Source: Parvibaculum sp039680535
GTDB lineage: Bacteria > Pseudomonadota > Alphaproteobacteria > Parvibaculales > Parvibaculaceae
Assembly: GCF_039680535.1 (NCBI RefSeq)
Contig: NZ_JBDKSS010000023.1
Location: 1 to 64,000 of the forward strand
Direction: 5' to 3'
Length of the DNA stretch: 64,000 nt
Shown here: piece after piece, positions 9,202 to 17,636 of the stretch
Layout: every line of letters starts with the position of its first letter
Position numbering within the stretch: the first letter of the stretch is position 1
The notes under the pieces: generated by a model
The model's input: the letters and a program-made list of their open reading frames with translations, nothing else
What the model was told of the DNA's origin: nothing
Database searches by the model: none
Translations under genes and position numbers: made by a program

Positions 9202-9411
9202 ATGAACATGAAAGTGACGATCGGTTCCGGCACGGCGACCGAGACGAAAGCAAAGTGGATCTGCAAGGTCTGCGGCTGGATTTACGACGAAGCCGAGGGA
9301 GACCCCGATAGCGGTATCCCCGCTGGCACGCCTTTTGAAGAGATTCCCGACGATTGGGTCTGTCCGGTCTGTCTGGTGTCGAAGTCGGATTTCGTTCTTC
9401 TGTCAGTCTAG
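9202..9411 (+). CDS. Rubredoxin
   Basis: 69 residues with C21-K-V-C24 and C54-P-V-C57, the two CxxC knuckles that bind a single iron, and the conserved aromatic core (GWIYDEAEGDP, WVCPVC). It transfers one electron at a time in the cytoplasm. ATG 9202 follows GGAAGGA at 9191-9197. A rubredoxin placed in an operon with a diiron protein lacking its own rubredoxin domain suggests a dedicated donor, as in alkane hydroxylase or rubrerythrin systems. The reductase that would reduce it is not in this operon. Confidence 0.95.
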   Translation: MNMKVTIGSGTATETKAKWICKVCGWIYDEAEGDPDSGIPAGTPFEEIPDDWVCPVCLVSKSDFVLLSV

Positions 9412-9557
9412 GCAGGAGCGGCTAATCCTCTCCAGATGACCGCACGGCCTATTGGCGGATTATCACCTTGGAGGGGCGCGTGGATACTGAGCGATCGCAG
9501 GTCGAAACTTCTTCCGAAGCCGATATGGAAGTGTCGGGAAGGGAAGAGGGACGGCTG

Positions 9558-10247
9558 ATGGCTCTGCGCTTCGACGCCAATCTGGGGCGGCAGGGTGGAA
9601 CGCGGGCCGACGAACTCCGTACGCGGATCGCGGACGAGATTACGAGCGGCCTTATTCCGCCCGGAACTCGGCTCGACGAGGTACAATTGGCCGAACGCTT
9701 CGACGTCTCGCGTACGCCTGTGCGCGAGGCGTTGAAGCAATTGAGCACGATCGGTCTTGTATCCCGCGGCGCGCGGCGGACCATGACCGTCGCTGAAATC
9801 TCGTCGGCGCAGCTCGACCAGATGTTCGAACTCATGGGAGAACTGGAAGCGACATGCGCGCGGCTTGCTGCGGTCAAGATGACGAGCGAGGATCGAGCGC
9901 GCATCGAGAGAGCGCATGAGATATGCCGCGAACGTATGCGTCAGGGCGATGCGGTGGGCTATGGAGAGGCAAACGCCTCTTTTCACGCCATTATATATGC
10001 AGGCTCGCACAATCCTTACGTTGTCGAAGCGACCCAGCAGATCAGGATCAGGCTCGCGCCTTTCCGCAAGGCGCAGTTCTACACACCCGACCGAATGGCG
10101 AAATCGTTCGAGGAACATGATCACATTGTCCGCGCCATTCTTCGCGCCGATCAGGTGACGGCGGCGGATATCGTCCGGGAGCACATCGTTGCTGCGCGAA
10201 TGGCCTATGCCAATTTCTTCGCCAGCGTGAAATCCGGCGCAGACTAG
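9558..10247 (+). CDS. GntR-family regulator (FadR/FCD subfamily)
   Basis: 229 residues from ATG 9558. The N-terminal winged helix (RADELRTRIADEITSG to SRTPVREALKQL) is followed by an FCD effector domain with metal-ligand-like His residues (SFHAIIY, EEHDHI, REHI). GAGGG at 9546-9550 supports ATG 9558; in-frame GTG 9480 or ATG 9525 would add a polar, non-homologous leader. It follows the rubredoxin gene by 146 bases and precedes the porin gene, so it could control either unit. The effector is unknown; FCD regulators commonly sense small organic acids or catabolic intermediates. Confidence 0.85.
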   Translation: MALRFDANLGRQGGTRADELRTRIADEITSGLIPPGTRLDEVQLAERFDVSRTPVREALKQLSTIGLVSRGARRTMTVAEISSAQLDQMFELMGELEATCARLAAVKMTSEDRARIERAHEICRERMRQGDAVGYGEANASFHAIIYAGSHNPYVVEATQQIRIRLAPFRKAQFYTPDRMAKSFEEHDHIVRAILRADQVTAADIVREHIVAARMAYANFFASVKSGAD

Positions 10248-10520
10248 TTTTCATTTTTCAGCACGATGCTTTTTATTCGACGTCGAAGCGCGTCGCCGCG
10301 CGCCAGCGGCACGGCGCTGACGCGCGCTCGTGCCACGTCCCAGATGTCGATAGTGGCGCGTGAGTAACAGTGGCCGCCAAACTTCAACATCGATGCGGCT
10401 CCTGGCATGGCGCATCACCGCAAGATAATCGCGCAAATGCTGCAGGCGCTCACTCATTGAGCAGAAATGGCAGCGTCTGCATACAAAAAGACAGGTTTAT
10501 GACGCGGCGCGGTGCATAGC
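10248..10520. other. Non-coding stretch between gntR and the porin control region
   Basis: No convincing gene. A 68-codon minus-strand frame (10251-10457) lacks a ribosome-binding site and homology. A weak 17-bp NtrC-like dyad (TGACGC, 5-base spacer, GGTGCA) lies at 10499-10515, matching the NtrC consensus in only one half. The rest is featureless apart from A/T-rich runs just after the gntR stop. Confidence 0.4.
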
Positions 10521-10536
10521 CTGACCAATCGGTCGG
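10521..10536. promoter_or_regulatory. RutR-like operator upstream of tsx-like gene
   Basis: CTGACCAATCGGTCGG, an imperfect palindrome matching TGACCAnnTGGTCA at 10 of 12 fixed positions. It lies about 60 bases upstream of the -24 element of the tsx promoter, a typical upstream-activator distance rather than a blocking one. The same motif occurs at 26221, 34337 and 35319. Confidence 0.5.
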
Positions 10537-10587
10537 AAAATCTTCAGGAACGCGCGCATTACCGCCTGAATCCCCACTCCGCAAAAT

Positions 10588-10602
10588 TGGTACGCCGATT
10601 GC
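10588..10602 (+). promoter_or_regulatory. Sigma-54 promoter of tsx-like gene
   Basis: TGGTACGCCGATTGC followed by T: a -24 TGGtACG and -12 TTGC(T) with the required 10 bases between GG and GC. One mismatch (C to T) from the RpoN consensus. Predicted start near 10613, leaving an 80-base leader before ATG 10694. Confidence 0.6.
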
Positions 10603-10693
10603 TATTCACCCCGCATGCGTTCGAACCAGCCGGCTGGATGGGCGACGTGATGTCGAAACTAGTAAATGTGCAACTTAGCGAGGTAGTGCGGGG

Positions 10694-11572
10694 ATGTTTG
10701 TAACGAGCAAGATTTTCTCGAAGGCAGTCGGCGGGGCGATTGCTGGTGGCGTGATGGCGGTCTCTCTGATGGCGGGCGCCTCGGCCCAGGCGGCAGACTG
10801 GAGCAATACGGACATTCAGTATCTCTATGGCCGCAGCTTCCAGGACTACGACAAGTACGGCAACAAGATCGACGATCAGGACAAGGGTGTCGTCTCGATC
10901 GAGCATGCCAGCGGTTGGTCCTACGGCGACAACTACTTCTTCTTCGACGTTTCAAATCCCTTCGGCGGCAATGACGGCGTCGACGGTCGCGGTGGATTGG
11001 GCAAGGGCACTGTGACCTATGGCGAGTGGTCGCCGCGTCTCAGCGTCGGCAAGATCTTCGCCGGCAAGGAGCTCGGCTTCGGCGGCATCGTGAAGGACAC
11101 GTTCCTTGCGGCCAATTTCGAATATTCGAGCGGCGATCATTTCGCTACCGGTCACTCGATCCTCGTCGGTCCGGGCTTCTCGCTCGATCTCCCGGGCTTC
11201 GCCTTTGCGGACATCAATTTCTACGCTCGCAAGAGCTATCGTCAGTGGATTGCCAAGGACACGAGCCTCGGCGGCCAGGTCACCATCGACTGGCTCTATC
11301 CCTTCACGATCGGTTCGACCCAGTGGTCGTTCGGCGGCTTCCTCGACTATGCCTTCGGCGAAAAGGGTGGCGTGACCCAGTATGGTGGCGACGCCTCGAA
11401 GACCAACAGCGTGATCACGCAGCCGCAGCTGCTGCTCGACGTCGGCGCGCTTATCGGTGCCAAGCCGGGCGTGTTGAAGGCGGGTATCGAATATGACGTC
11501 TGGCTGAACAAGTACGGCATCGACGGCGCCAACGAGAGCAATCCGAACATCATGGTGATGTACACGTTCTGA
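10694..11572 (+). CDS. tsx: Tsx-like nucleoside-specific outer-membrane channel
   Basis: 292 residues. A signal peptide (basic start, hydrophobic 11-30, ASAQA-A cleavage near residue 33) is followed by WSNTDIQYLYG, a hallmark of the Channel_Tsx family, then amphipathic beta strands and a C-terminal phenylalanine (MYTF) as needed for outer-membrane assembly. Tsx forms a narrow 12-stranded barrel that lets nucleosides and deoxynucleosides cross the outer membrane. Here it would feed the three ABC importers encoded nearby. It stands alone between its own sigma-54 promoter with RutR-like box and two strong hairpins, so it is probably a single-gene unit. Confidence 0.85.
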   Translation: MFVTSKIFSKAVGGAIAGGVMAVSLMAGASAQAADWSNTDIQYLYGRSFQDYDKYGNKIDDQDKGVVSIEHASGWSYGDNYFFFDVSNPFGGNDGVDGRGGLGKGTVTYGEWSPRLSVGKIFAGKELGFGGIVKDTFLAANFEYSSGDHFATGHSILVGPGFSLDLPGFAFADINFYARKSYRQWIAKDTSLGGQVTIDWLYPFTIGSTQWSFGGFLDYAFGEKGGVTQYGGDASKTNSVITQPQLLLDVGALIGAKPGVLKAGIEYDVWLNKYGIDGANESNPNIMVMYTF

Positions 11573-11580
11573 TTGCGTTC

Positions 11581-11613
11581 TGCTGCCGCGCTTCTTGCAG
11601 TGGCGCGGCAGCA
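11581..11613 (+). terminator. Hairpin after tsx-like gene
   Basis: Perfect 10-bp inverted repeat (TGCTGCCGCG and CGCGGCAGCA) with a 13-base loop, starting 8 bases after the tsx stop. There is no T-run, so it may be an mRNA-stabilising or Rho-assisted structure rather than an intrinsic terminator. Confidence 0.5.
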
Positions 11614-11626
11614 ACGTAAGCGGGGA

Positions 11627-11662
11627 CGATCTCCGCGTCTGCTCCCTCGGGCGCGGAGATCG
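11627..11662. repeat. Second hairpin in tsx-biuH gap
   Basis: Perfect 11-bp inverted repeat (CGATCTCCGCG and CGCGGAGATCG) with a 14-base loop, 13 bases after the first hairpin and about 30 bases before the next gene. The downstream arm ends at 11662 without a T-run. Two strong hairpins in tandem probably separate expression of the porin from the hydrolase-transporter operon. Confidence 0.45.
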
Positions 11663-11693
11663 CCTATTCCGTCTGTAACTTGCAGGTCGCTTC

Positions 11694-12368
11694 ATGCCGA
11701 TTATTGCAGCCAAGCCATACGACTTCTCGTTTCCGCTCGAAAGCACTGCGCTGATCGTCATCGATATGCAGCGTGATTTTCTCGAGCCCGGCGGCTTTGG
11801 CGAAATGCTGGGCAATGATGTGAGCATCCTCTCCGCGATCGTGCCGACGGTGAAGCGCTTGCTTGACGCGTCGCGCGATGCCGGACTTCCGATCATTCAT
11901 ACGAGAGAAGGGCATAGGCCAGACATGTCGGATTGTCCGCCATCCAAGCGCCAACGTGGCGGTGGAAAGGTGACGATCGGCGATATGGGTCCGATGGGCC
12001 GTATTCTCATTCGTGGCGAACCTGGACACGACATTATTTCCGAGCTTGCGCCGCTTCCCGGCGAGGTTGTGCTCGACAAGTCGGGCAAGGGCTCGTTCCA
12101 TGCGACCGATCTAGGCGCCATTCTCGCCAACAAGCGCATTACCCATCTGATTTTTGCCGGCGTGACGACTGAAGTCTGCGTGCAGACGACCATGCGCGAG
12201 GCGAACGATCGTGGCTTCGAATGTCTTCTCGCCGAAGACGCGACCGAGAGTTACTACCCCGGCTTCAAGCAGGCGACGCTCGACATGGTTCGCGCGCAGG
12301 GCGGCATTGTCGGTTGGACCGCGACGACAGACCAGATCGTGTCGGCGCTGGCAGGAGCGTGCGCGTGA
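11694..12368 (+). CDS. Isochorismatase-family cysteine hydrolase, biuret-amidohydrolase-like
   Basis: 224 residues. The cysteine hydrolase triad is D24 (IDMQRD), K129 (LDKSGKGSF) and C162 (TTEVCVQT); the spacing is nearly the same as in Rhizobium biuret hydrolase BiuH. HTREGHRPDMSD, MGRILIRGEPG and TTMREANDRGFECLL are close to BiuH-type enzymes. BiuH splits biuret to allophanate and ammonia; this protein differs in the N-terminal substrate loop, so the real substrate may be another carbamoyl compound such as ureidoacrylate or N-carbamoylsarcosine. It is the first gene of a unit with AtzG, AtzE and a BMP-type transporter, with GTGA overlap to the next gene. Confidence 0.75.
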   Translation: MPIIAAKPYDFSFPLESTALIVIDMQRDFLEPGGFGEMLGNDVSILSAIVPTVKRLLDASRDAGLPIIHTREGHRPDMSDCPPSKRQRGGGKVTIGDMGPMGRILIRGEPGHDIISELAPLPGEVVLDKSGKGSFHATDLGAILANKRITHLIFAGVTTEVCVQTTMREANDRGFECLLAEDATESYYPGFKQATLDMVRAQGGIVGWTATTDQIVSALAGACA

Positions 12369-12571
12369 CCATGGCAGTTCCACTTGATCTGGAAACCTAT
12401 CTCGATGCGGCGTCGGCCATTATCGACCTGCCGATAGCGCCGGACTATCGCGCCGAAGTTCTGGCCAATCTGCAGCGGACCGCAGCGATTGCCGCCGCCG
12501 TTCTGGAGTTTCCGCTGGCCGACGAGGAAGCGGAGGCGGCTTCTGTATTCTGTCCGGGTGAGACGGAATGA
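12365..12571 (+). CDS. atzG: AtzG-like small subunit (DUF4089)
   Basis: 68 residues from GTG 12365, the same size as AtzG of Pseudomonas ADP. AGGAG at 12353-12357 is well placed for GTG 12365, which overlaps the previous stop (GTGA); ATG 12371 would also work but is too far from that site. AtzG has no enzyme activity; it forms a GatC/GatA-like complex with AtzE and is needed to make AtzE soluble and active. Its position directly before an AtzE gene, again with ATGA overlap, supports the call. Sequence features are a helical N-terminus (LETYLDAASAIIDLPI) and an acidic C-terminus, as expected for this family. Confidence 0.8.
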   Translation: MTMAVPLDLETYLDAASAIIDLPIAPDYRAEVLANLQRTAAIAAAVLEFPLADEEAEAASVFCPGETE

Positions 12572-13962
12572 CCGTGGCTCCGGGGACAGCCTTCGAGATC
12601 GCGACTGCCGTTCGCAGCGGCGCCGCCAGCGCAAGCGAAATTCTTGACGCCACGAAAGCGCGCATTGAAGCGGTTGATGGCGTGCTCAAGGCATTCACGG
12701 ATCTGACCTTCGAGCGCGCCGAGAAGAAGGCGCGGGAGATTGATGCAGCCGTTGCAGCCGGGCGCGATCCGGGACCGCTTGCGGGTGTTCCCTTCGCGGT
12801 CAAGAATCTCTTCGACATAGAGGGATTGCCCACGCGCGCGGGCTCGATGATCAATCGCGACCGGGCGCCGGCGACAAACGATGCGGTGCTCATTCGCCGT
12901 CTCTCGGAGGCGGGAGCGATCCTCGTCGGTGGATTGAACATGGGCGAATATGCCTATGATTTCACCGGCGAGAACGCGCATGACGGCATTTGCCGCAATC
13001 CGCGCGACATCAACCATATGTCTGGCGGATCGTCGAGCGGCTCCGGCGCGGCGGTTGCCGCCGGAATGGTGTCCCTGGCTTTGGGGTCGGATACCAATGG
13101 TTCCATCCGTGTGCCGTCGGCGTTGTGTGGAATTTTCGGGCTGAAGCCGACCTATGGCCGCCTGCCGCGCAGTGGCACATTTCCGTTCTGCGACAGTCTC
13201 GATCATCTCGGGCCGCTGGCGCGATCGGCGCAGGATCTAGCGCTGTCATTCGACGTCATGCAGGGCTTTGATGCTCAGGATGCTGCCTGTGCCCGGAAGC
13301 CGGTACTTCAGACGGCGAAGACTCTCGATGCGGGCGCCAATGGACTCCGCATCGCAATTGCTGGCGATTATTTCACGCGCGGCGCCCGGCCCGAAGTGCT
13401 CGATGCCGTCACGAAGGCCGCGTCCGCGCTGTCCGTGACGCGCGAAGTGATGATCCCGGAGGCAGCGCGTGGTCGCGCCGCCGCCTTTATCATCACGACG
13501 AGCGAAAGCAGCGCGCTTCATCTGGACAGGTTGAGAACTCGCGCTTCGGATTTCGACCCCGATACGCGCTATCGCTTTCTTTCCGGCGCGCTGGTGCCTG
13601 CCGCCTGGTACATCAAGGCGCAGCGCTTCCGCCGCTGGTATCACAATCAGGTCCTTGCCTTGTTCAAGGACGTCGACATCATTCTCGCACCGGCGACGCC
13701 CTGCGCCGCGCCGAAGATAGGCGAGAAGCTTCTCACGCTCGGCGAAGAGACGGTGCCGCTCAGGCCCAATCTCGGGCTCTTCACGCAACCCATTTCCTGC
13801 ATCGGATTTCCGGTCGTCGTTGCGCCCATCCAGAGAGAGGGCGCGTTGCCGCTGGGCGTCCAGATCATCGCTGCGCCGTGGCGCGAAGATCTCGCGCTGC
13901 GTGTGGCCGCGGAATTGCAACGCATGGGCATCGCCACCGCGCCAGTGGCGTCCGTCGTTTGA
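12568..13962 (+). CDS. atzE: AtzE-family amidohydrolase (1-carboxybiuret-hydrolase-like)
   Basis: 464 residues of the amidase-signature family with K79, S155 and S179 as the Lys-cisSer-Ser triad (VPFAVKN, GGSSSGSG, NGSIRVP). TRAGS, NMGEYAYDFTGENAHDG and the YGRLPRSGTFPF-CDSLDHLGP stretch are typical of the AtzE subgroup rather than GatA. AtzE hydrolyses 1-carboxybiuret in cyanuric-acid catabolism, but no cyanuric acid hydrolase or allophanate hydrolase is present here, so the role may be hydrolysis of another carbamoyl or ureido compound. It is coupled to atzG and followed after 10 bases by a nucleoside-type ABC transporter. Confidence 0.82.
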   Translation: MTVAPGTAFEIATAVRSGAASASEILDATKARIEAVDGVLKAFTDLTFERAEKKAREIDAAVAAGRDPGPLAGVPFAVKNLFDIEGLPTRAGSMINRDRAPATNDAVLIRRLSEAGAILVGGLNMGEYAYDFTGENAHDGICRNPRDINHMSGGSSSGSGAAVAAGMVSLALGSDTNGSIRVPSALCGIFGLKPTYGRLPRSGTFPFCDSLDHLGPLARSAQDLALSFDVMQGFDAQDAACARKPVLQTAKTLDAGANGLRIAIAGDYFTRGARPEVLDAVTKAASALSVTREVMIPEAARGRAAAFIITTSESSALHLDRLRTRASDFDPDTRYRFLSGALVPAAWYIKAQRFRRWYHNQVLALFKDVDIILAPATPCAAPKIGEKLLTLGEETVPLRPNLGLFTQPISCIGFPVVVAPIQREGALPLGVQIIAAPWREDLALRVAAELQRMGIATAPVASVV

Positions 13963-13972
13963 GGAGATCGTC

Positions 13973-15508
13973 ATGACCGACACGCCACTGCTCAAGCTGA
14001 CCAGCATCGTGAAGCAATTTCCCGGTTGTCTTGCCAATGATCACGTCGATCTGACGGTGATGCCGGGCGAGATTCACGCGCTTCTGGGCGAGAACGGCGC
14101 AGGCAAGAGCACCCTGGTCAAGATCATCTACGGCGTGCTCCGTCCGGATGAAGGCGAAATCCTCTGGCAGGGTGAGCCGGTGTCGATCGCCAACCCGAAC
14201 CACGCCCGCAAGCTTGGCGTAGGCATGGTGTTCCAGCATTTCTCGCTCTTCGAGGCCCTGACGGTGGCCGAGAATATCGCGCTCGGCCTGAGCGACCCGA
14301 GGGACAGGGAAGGCCTCAGGGAGCGCATCGTCGAGATCTCGACCAATTACGGTCTCCCGCTCGATCCCGATCGCGCGGTCCATGATCTCTCCGTCGGTGA
14401 GCGCCAGCGTATCGAGATTGTTCGCTGTCTGCTGCAGAGTCCGAAGCTGCTCATCATGGACGAGCCGACCTCCGTTCTGACGCCGCAAGAGGTCGAGAAG
14501 CTCTTCGAGACGCTGCGCCGCTTGGCGAGCGAGGGATGCTCGATTCTCTATATCAGCCACAAGCTCGAGGAAATTCGCGCGCTCTGCGAAAAGGCGACAA
14601 TCATGCGCCTCGGTCGCGTCGTCGCACATTGCGATCCGCGCGAGTCATCGGCGAGGCAGCTTGCCGAGCTCATGATCGGCACCGAGTTGAAGCCGCCGTC
14701 AGCCCTGCGTGCAGGCGCGGTTGACGGGCCTCCGCGGCTGGAAGTCAGCCGGCTTACGCTCATGTCCGACCATCAGTTCGGCACCAGCCTTCGCGAGATT
14801 TCGTTTTCGGTGCGCGGCGGCGAAATCCTGGGCATCGGGGGCATCGCCGGAAACGGACAAACAGAACTCATGGATGCGCTGTCGGGCGAAGTCTATTCGG
14901 GCAAGCCGCAGACCATCCTGATCGATGGACTACCCGCCGGGCATATGGGCCCGTCGCAGCGCCGGTCCATCGGTGCGAGCTTCGTGCCGGAGGAGCGCAA
15001 CGGACATGGCGCTGTCTCGGCGATGACACTTTCCGAAAACGCATTCCTGTCGGGTCATATCCGCCATTCGCTCGCGAGGCTAGGACTCATCAATCACGGC
15101 AAGACGACTGAATTCGCGCAGGAAGTCATTCGCGCCTTCGATGTGCGCACCGTTGGGCCCAAAGCGCAGGCACGTGCTCTCTCGGGCGGCAATCTGCAGA
15201 AATTCGTGATCGGTCGCGAGGTGCTGCAGAAGCCCAAGGTTCTCGTGGTCAGTCAGCCGACATGGGGTGTCGATGCAGGTGCCGCGGCCGCCATCCATCA
15301 GGCGATCATCGAGCTGGCGAATGAGGGCACGGCCGTTGTCCTGATCTCGCAGGATCTCGATGAGATTTTTGCCCTTTGCGACAACATCGCCGTCATCGCC
15401 GGCGGTCGCCTGTCCACGCCGAAGCCCGTGAATGCGACCAGCGTTTCCGAGATCGGAATTCTCATGGGCGGCATCAGCGATCCGGTTGGAGACAGTCATG
15501 CAGCTTAA
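13973..15508 (+). CDS. BMP-type ABC transporter ATPase (system 1)
   Basis: 511 residues with two ABC domains. Domain 1 has GENGAGKST and SVGERQRIEI with LLIMDEPTSVL; domain 2 has a degenerate P-loop (GIAGNGQTE) and the LSGGNLQK signature. This tandem layout is typical of ribose/galactose and YufO/NupA-type nucleoside importers. ATG 13973 follows GAGGAGA at 13961-13967; homology starts at residue 5. The two permeases and the binding protein follow in the same operon. It energises import at the inner membrane, probably of a nucleoside, nucleobase or the carbamoyl compound used by BiuH/AtzE-like enzymes. Confidence 0.9.
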   Translation: MTDTPLLKLTSIVKQFPGCLANDHVDLTVMPGEIHALLGENGAGKSTLVKIIYGVLRPDEGEILWQGEPVSIANPNHARKLGVGMVFQHFSLFEALTVAENIALGLSDPRDREGLRERIVEISTNYGLPLDPDRAVHDLSVGERQRIEIVRCLLQSPKLLIMDEPTSVLTPQEVEKLFETLRRLASEGCSILYISHKLEEIRALCEKATIMRLGRVVAHCDPRESSARQLAELMIGTELKPPSALRAGAVDGPPRLEVSRLTLMSDHQFGTSLREISFSVRGGEILGIGGIAGNGQTELMDALSGEVYSGKPQTILIDGLPAGHMGPSQRRSIGASFVPEERNGHGAVSAMTLSENAFLSGHIRHSLARLGLINHGKTTEFAQEVIRAFDVRTVGPKAQARALSGGNLQKFVIGREVLQKPKVLVVSQPTWGVDAGAAAAIHQAIIELANEGTAVVLISQDLDEIFALCDNIAVIAGGRLSTPKPVNATSVSEIGILMGGISDPVGDSHAA

Positions 15509-16580
15509 GCTCGAACCGCGCGGGTTTCAGTCGAAGTTCTGGAGCTATGCATCGCCCGTTCTCGCCATCCTGCTGACAATCGTCACAATGGCCATCATCT
15601 TCCTCGTTCTGGGGAAGGACCCGGGAATTTCGCTCTATACGTTTCTTATCGAGCCGATCGTCGCCGAAAATGGTGCGATGGAGCTCCTCGTCAAGGCGGC
15701 GCCGCTTATCCTGATGGGTGTCGGCATTTCGCTCGCCTATCGCGCAAATGTCTGGGACATCGGTGCGGAGGGCGAATTCACCATCGGTGCGCTCTTTGGC
15801 GGCGGCGTCGGCCTGGCTTTTCCCGATTTGCCCTTTGACCTTCTTTTTCCGGCGATGCTCATTTCAGGCGTGATTGGCGGCATGTTGTGGGCGCTGATCG
15901 TTGCTCTGCTTCGTACGCGGTTCAACGCGAACGAGATTCTGACGAGCCTCATGCTCACCTATATCGCGCAGCTCATTCTCATCTATATGGTGACTGGGCC
16001 CTGGCGTGATCCGCAGGGCTTCGGCTTCCCGCAAACCGCGATGTTCAGCGCGAATGCGACGAACCCGACGATCATCGAAGGAACGCGCCTCCATCTCGGC
16101 ATATTCTTCGCGCTTGCCGCGGCAGCCGCAGGGTGGCTTCTGCTGACGCGCTCGCTCCTCGGCTTTCAATTGCGCGTGCAAGGGTTCGCGCCACGTGCCG
16201 CGCGCTTTGCGGGCTTCAGGGAAACCAGGCTCGTGTGGACAGCACTTGCGCTGACCGGCGGTCTTGCAGGACTTGCGGGCACGCTCGAGGTCAGCGGACC
16301 CATCGGACAGCTCACGCCGCAGATTTCGCCCGGCTATGGCTATACGGCGATCATCGTGGCGTTCCTGGGCCGCCTGCATCCGCTCGGGGTTGTGTTCGCG
16401 GCGCTGTTGCTCGGCCTTTCCTATCTTGGCGGCGAAGCGGCGCAGATCGAACTCGCGCTGCCGAGCGCCGTCACGGGCATCTTTCAAGGGGTGTTGCTGT
16501 TCTACCTCCTCGGTTGCGACACGCTCATTCTCTATCGCCTTCGTATCCGGTCTTCACGTCCGGCAGCTGCGCGCGCGTAG
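15498..16580 (+). CDS. BMP-type ABC transporter permease A (system 1)
   Basis: 360 residues with about ten hydrophobic segments and the BPD_transp_2 motif (YRANVWDIGAEGEFTIGAL). Homologues are YufP/NupB-type nucleoside permeases. ATG 15498 overlaps the ATPase stop by 11 bases and follows GGAGACAG. The loop ARFAGFRETR corresponds to the EAA-like ATPase contact. It pairs with the second permease encoded 17 bases downstream to form the membrane channel. Confidence 0.88.
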   Translation: MQLKLEPRGFQSKFWSYASPVLAILLTIVTMAIIFLVLGKDPGISLYTFLIEPIVAENGAMELLVKAAPLILMGVGISLAYRANVWDIGAEGEFTIGALFGGGVGLAFPDLPFDLLFPAMLISGVIGGMLWALIVALLRTRFNANEILTSLMLTYIAQLILIYMVTGPWRDPQGFGFPQTAMFSANATNPTIIEGTRLHLGIFFALAAAAAGWLLLTRSLLGFQLRVQGFAPRAARFAGFRETRLVWTALALTGGLAGLAGTLEVSGPIGQLTPQISPGYGYTAIIVAFLGRLHPLGVVFAALLLGLSYLGGEAAQIELALPSAVTGIFQGVLLFYLLGCDTLILYRLRIRSSRPAAARA

Positions 16581-16597
16581 AAGGAGAGCGCCAACTC

Positions 16598-17521
16598 ATG
16601 CACTTCCAGTACACAAGCTTCATTCTGAGTGTCGTCATCGCCTCAACACCTTTGCTGCTTGCCGCCGCGGGCGAGCTCGTTGCCGAGCGGGCAGGCGTAC
16701 TCAATCTCGGCGTCGAAGGCATGATGCTCGTGGGTGCCATTACTGCTTTTGCGGTCGCCGTAACGACGGGGAGTTCGACGCTGGGTATTCTGGCCGGCGT
16801 TGCAGCGGGTGTTCTGACCTCGCTGATCTTCGCAGTGCTGACGCTCTCCTTCCTTTCAAATCAGGTGGCCACCGGATTGGCGCTGACGATTTTCGGCACC
16901 GGATTCAGCGCGCTGATCGGCAAGGCTTATGTCGGCATGGTTGTTGCGCGGCTTCCGCAGATCCATATTCCGGGGCTCTCTGACATCCCGTTCTTTGGCC
17001 CGGTCTTCTTCGGCCAGGATATTCTCGTCTATCTGAGCTTCGCACTGGTTGGTGGAATCTACTGGTTCCTGTTCAGGACGCATGCCGGCCTCGTGCTTCG
17101 CGCCGTGGGTGACTCGCACGATGCGGCACATGCGATCGGCTTTCCGGTCATCAGGATTCGCTATCTCGCCGTCATGTTTGGCGGCGCCATGGCCGGTCTC
17201 GCGGGCGCCTATATGGCGATCGCCTACAACACAAGCTGGTCGGAGGGCATGACCGCGGGGCGCGGATGGATTGCGCTGGCGCTCGTGGTCTTTGCGACGT
17301 GGCGTCCTTTCTGGCTCGTCGTCGGCGCCTATCTCTTCGGCAGCATCATGTACCTGTCGCTCTACATTCAGGGCTTCGGCGTGCACATCCCCTCGCAGTT
17401 CATTTCAGCGCTGCCTTACGCGTCGACGGTCGTTGTGCTGGTCGCGATATCGCGCGATCGCAAACGCATCAGGCTCAATGCTCCCGCCAGCCTCGGAAAG
17501 ACGTTCCACGCAGCGGGATAA
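16598..17521 (+). CDS. BMP-type ABC transporter permease B (system 1)
   Basis: 307 residues, strongly hydrophobic, with LVAERAGVLNLGVEGMMLVGA near the N-terminus and TAGRGWIALALVVFATW near residue 215, both typical of YufQ/NupC-type nucleoside permeases. AAGGAGA precedes ATG 16598 by about ten bases. The gene lies between permease A and the binding protein. Its closest counterpart in the window is the permease at 19966-20904, showing two parallel BMP systems. Confidence 0.88.
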   Translation: MHFQYTSFILSVVIASTPLLLAAAGELVAERAGVLNLGVEGMMLVGAITAFAVAVTTGSSTLGILAGVAAGVLTSLIFAVLTLSFLSNQVATGLALTIFGTGFSALIGKAYVGMVVARLPQIHIPGLSDIPFFGPVFFGQDILVYLSFALVGGIYWFLFRTHAGLVLRAVGDSHDAAHAIGFPVIRIRYLAVMFGGAMAGLAGAYMAIAYNTSWSEGMTAGRGWIALALVVFATWRPFWLVVGAYLFGSIMYLSLYIQGFGVHIPSQFISALPYASTVVVLVAISRDRKRIRLNAPASLGKTFHAAG

Positions 17522-17526
17522 GGAGA

Positions 17527-17546
17527 TCGCCCGCTTCCTTGGGCGA
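17527..17546 (+). repeat. Small hairpin before binding-protein gene
   Basis: Perfect 6-bp inverted repeat (TCGCCC and GGGCGA) with an 8-base loop, 5 bases after the permease stop. Such structures between transporter genes often stabilise or trim the downstream message of the abundant binding protein. No T-run follows. Confidence 0.35.
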
Positions 17547-17636
17547 GTTAAGGGACCTTGGGGATCGACCACGGGCAGTACACGGACGGTCTTCGGGCTT
17601 TGAATTAGGCCAGTAAATGACAAGGAGTCTGCTTCA

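Noticed and set aside
10251..10457. Minus-strand 68-codon reading frame after gntR
   Set aside because: No ribosome-binding site, no recognisable homology, and the Arg-rich C-terminus looks like random GC-rich translation.
10499..10515. Possible NtrC site upstream of the porin gene
   Set aside because: Only one half matches the NtrC consensus; too weak to list as a feature.
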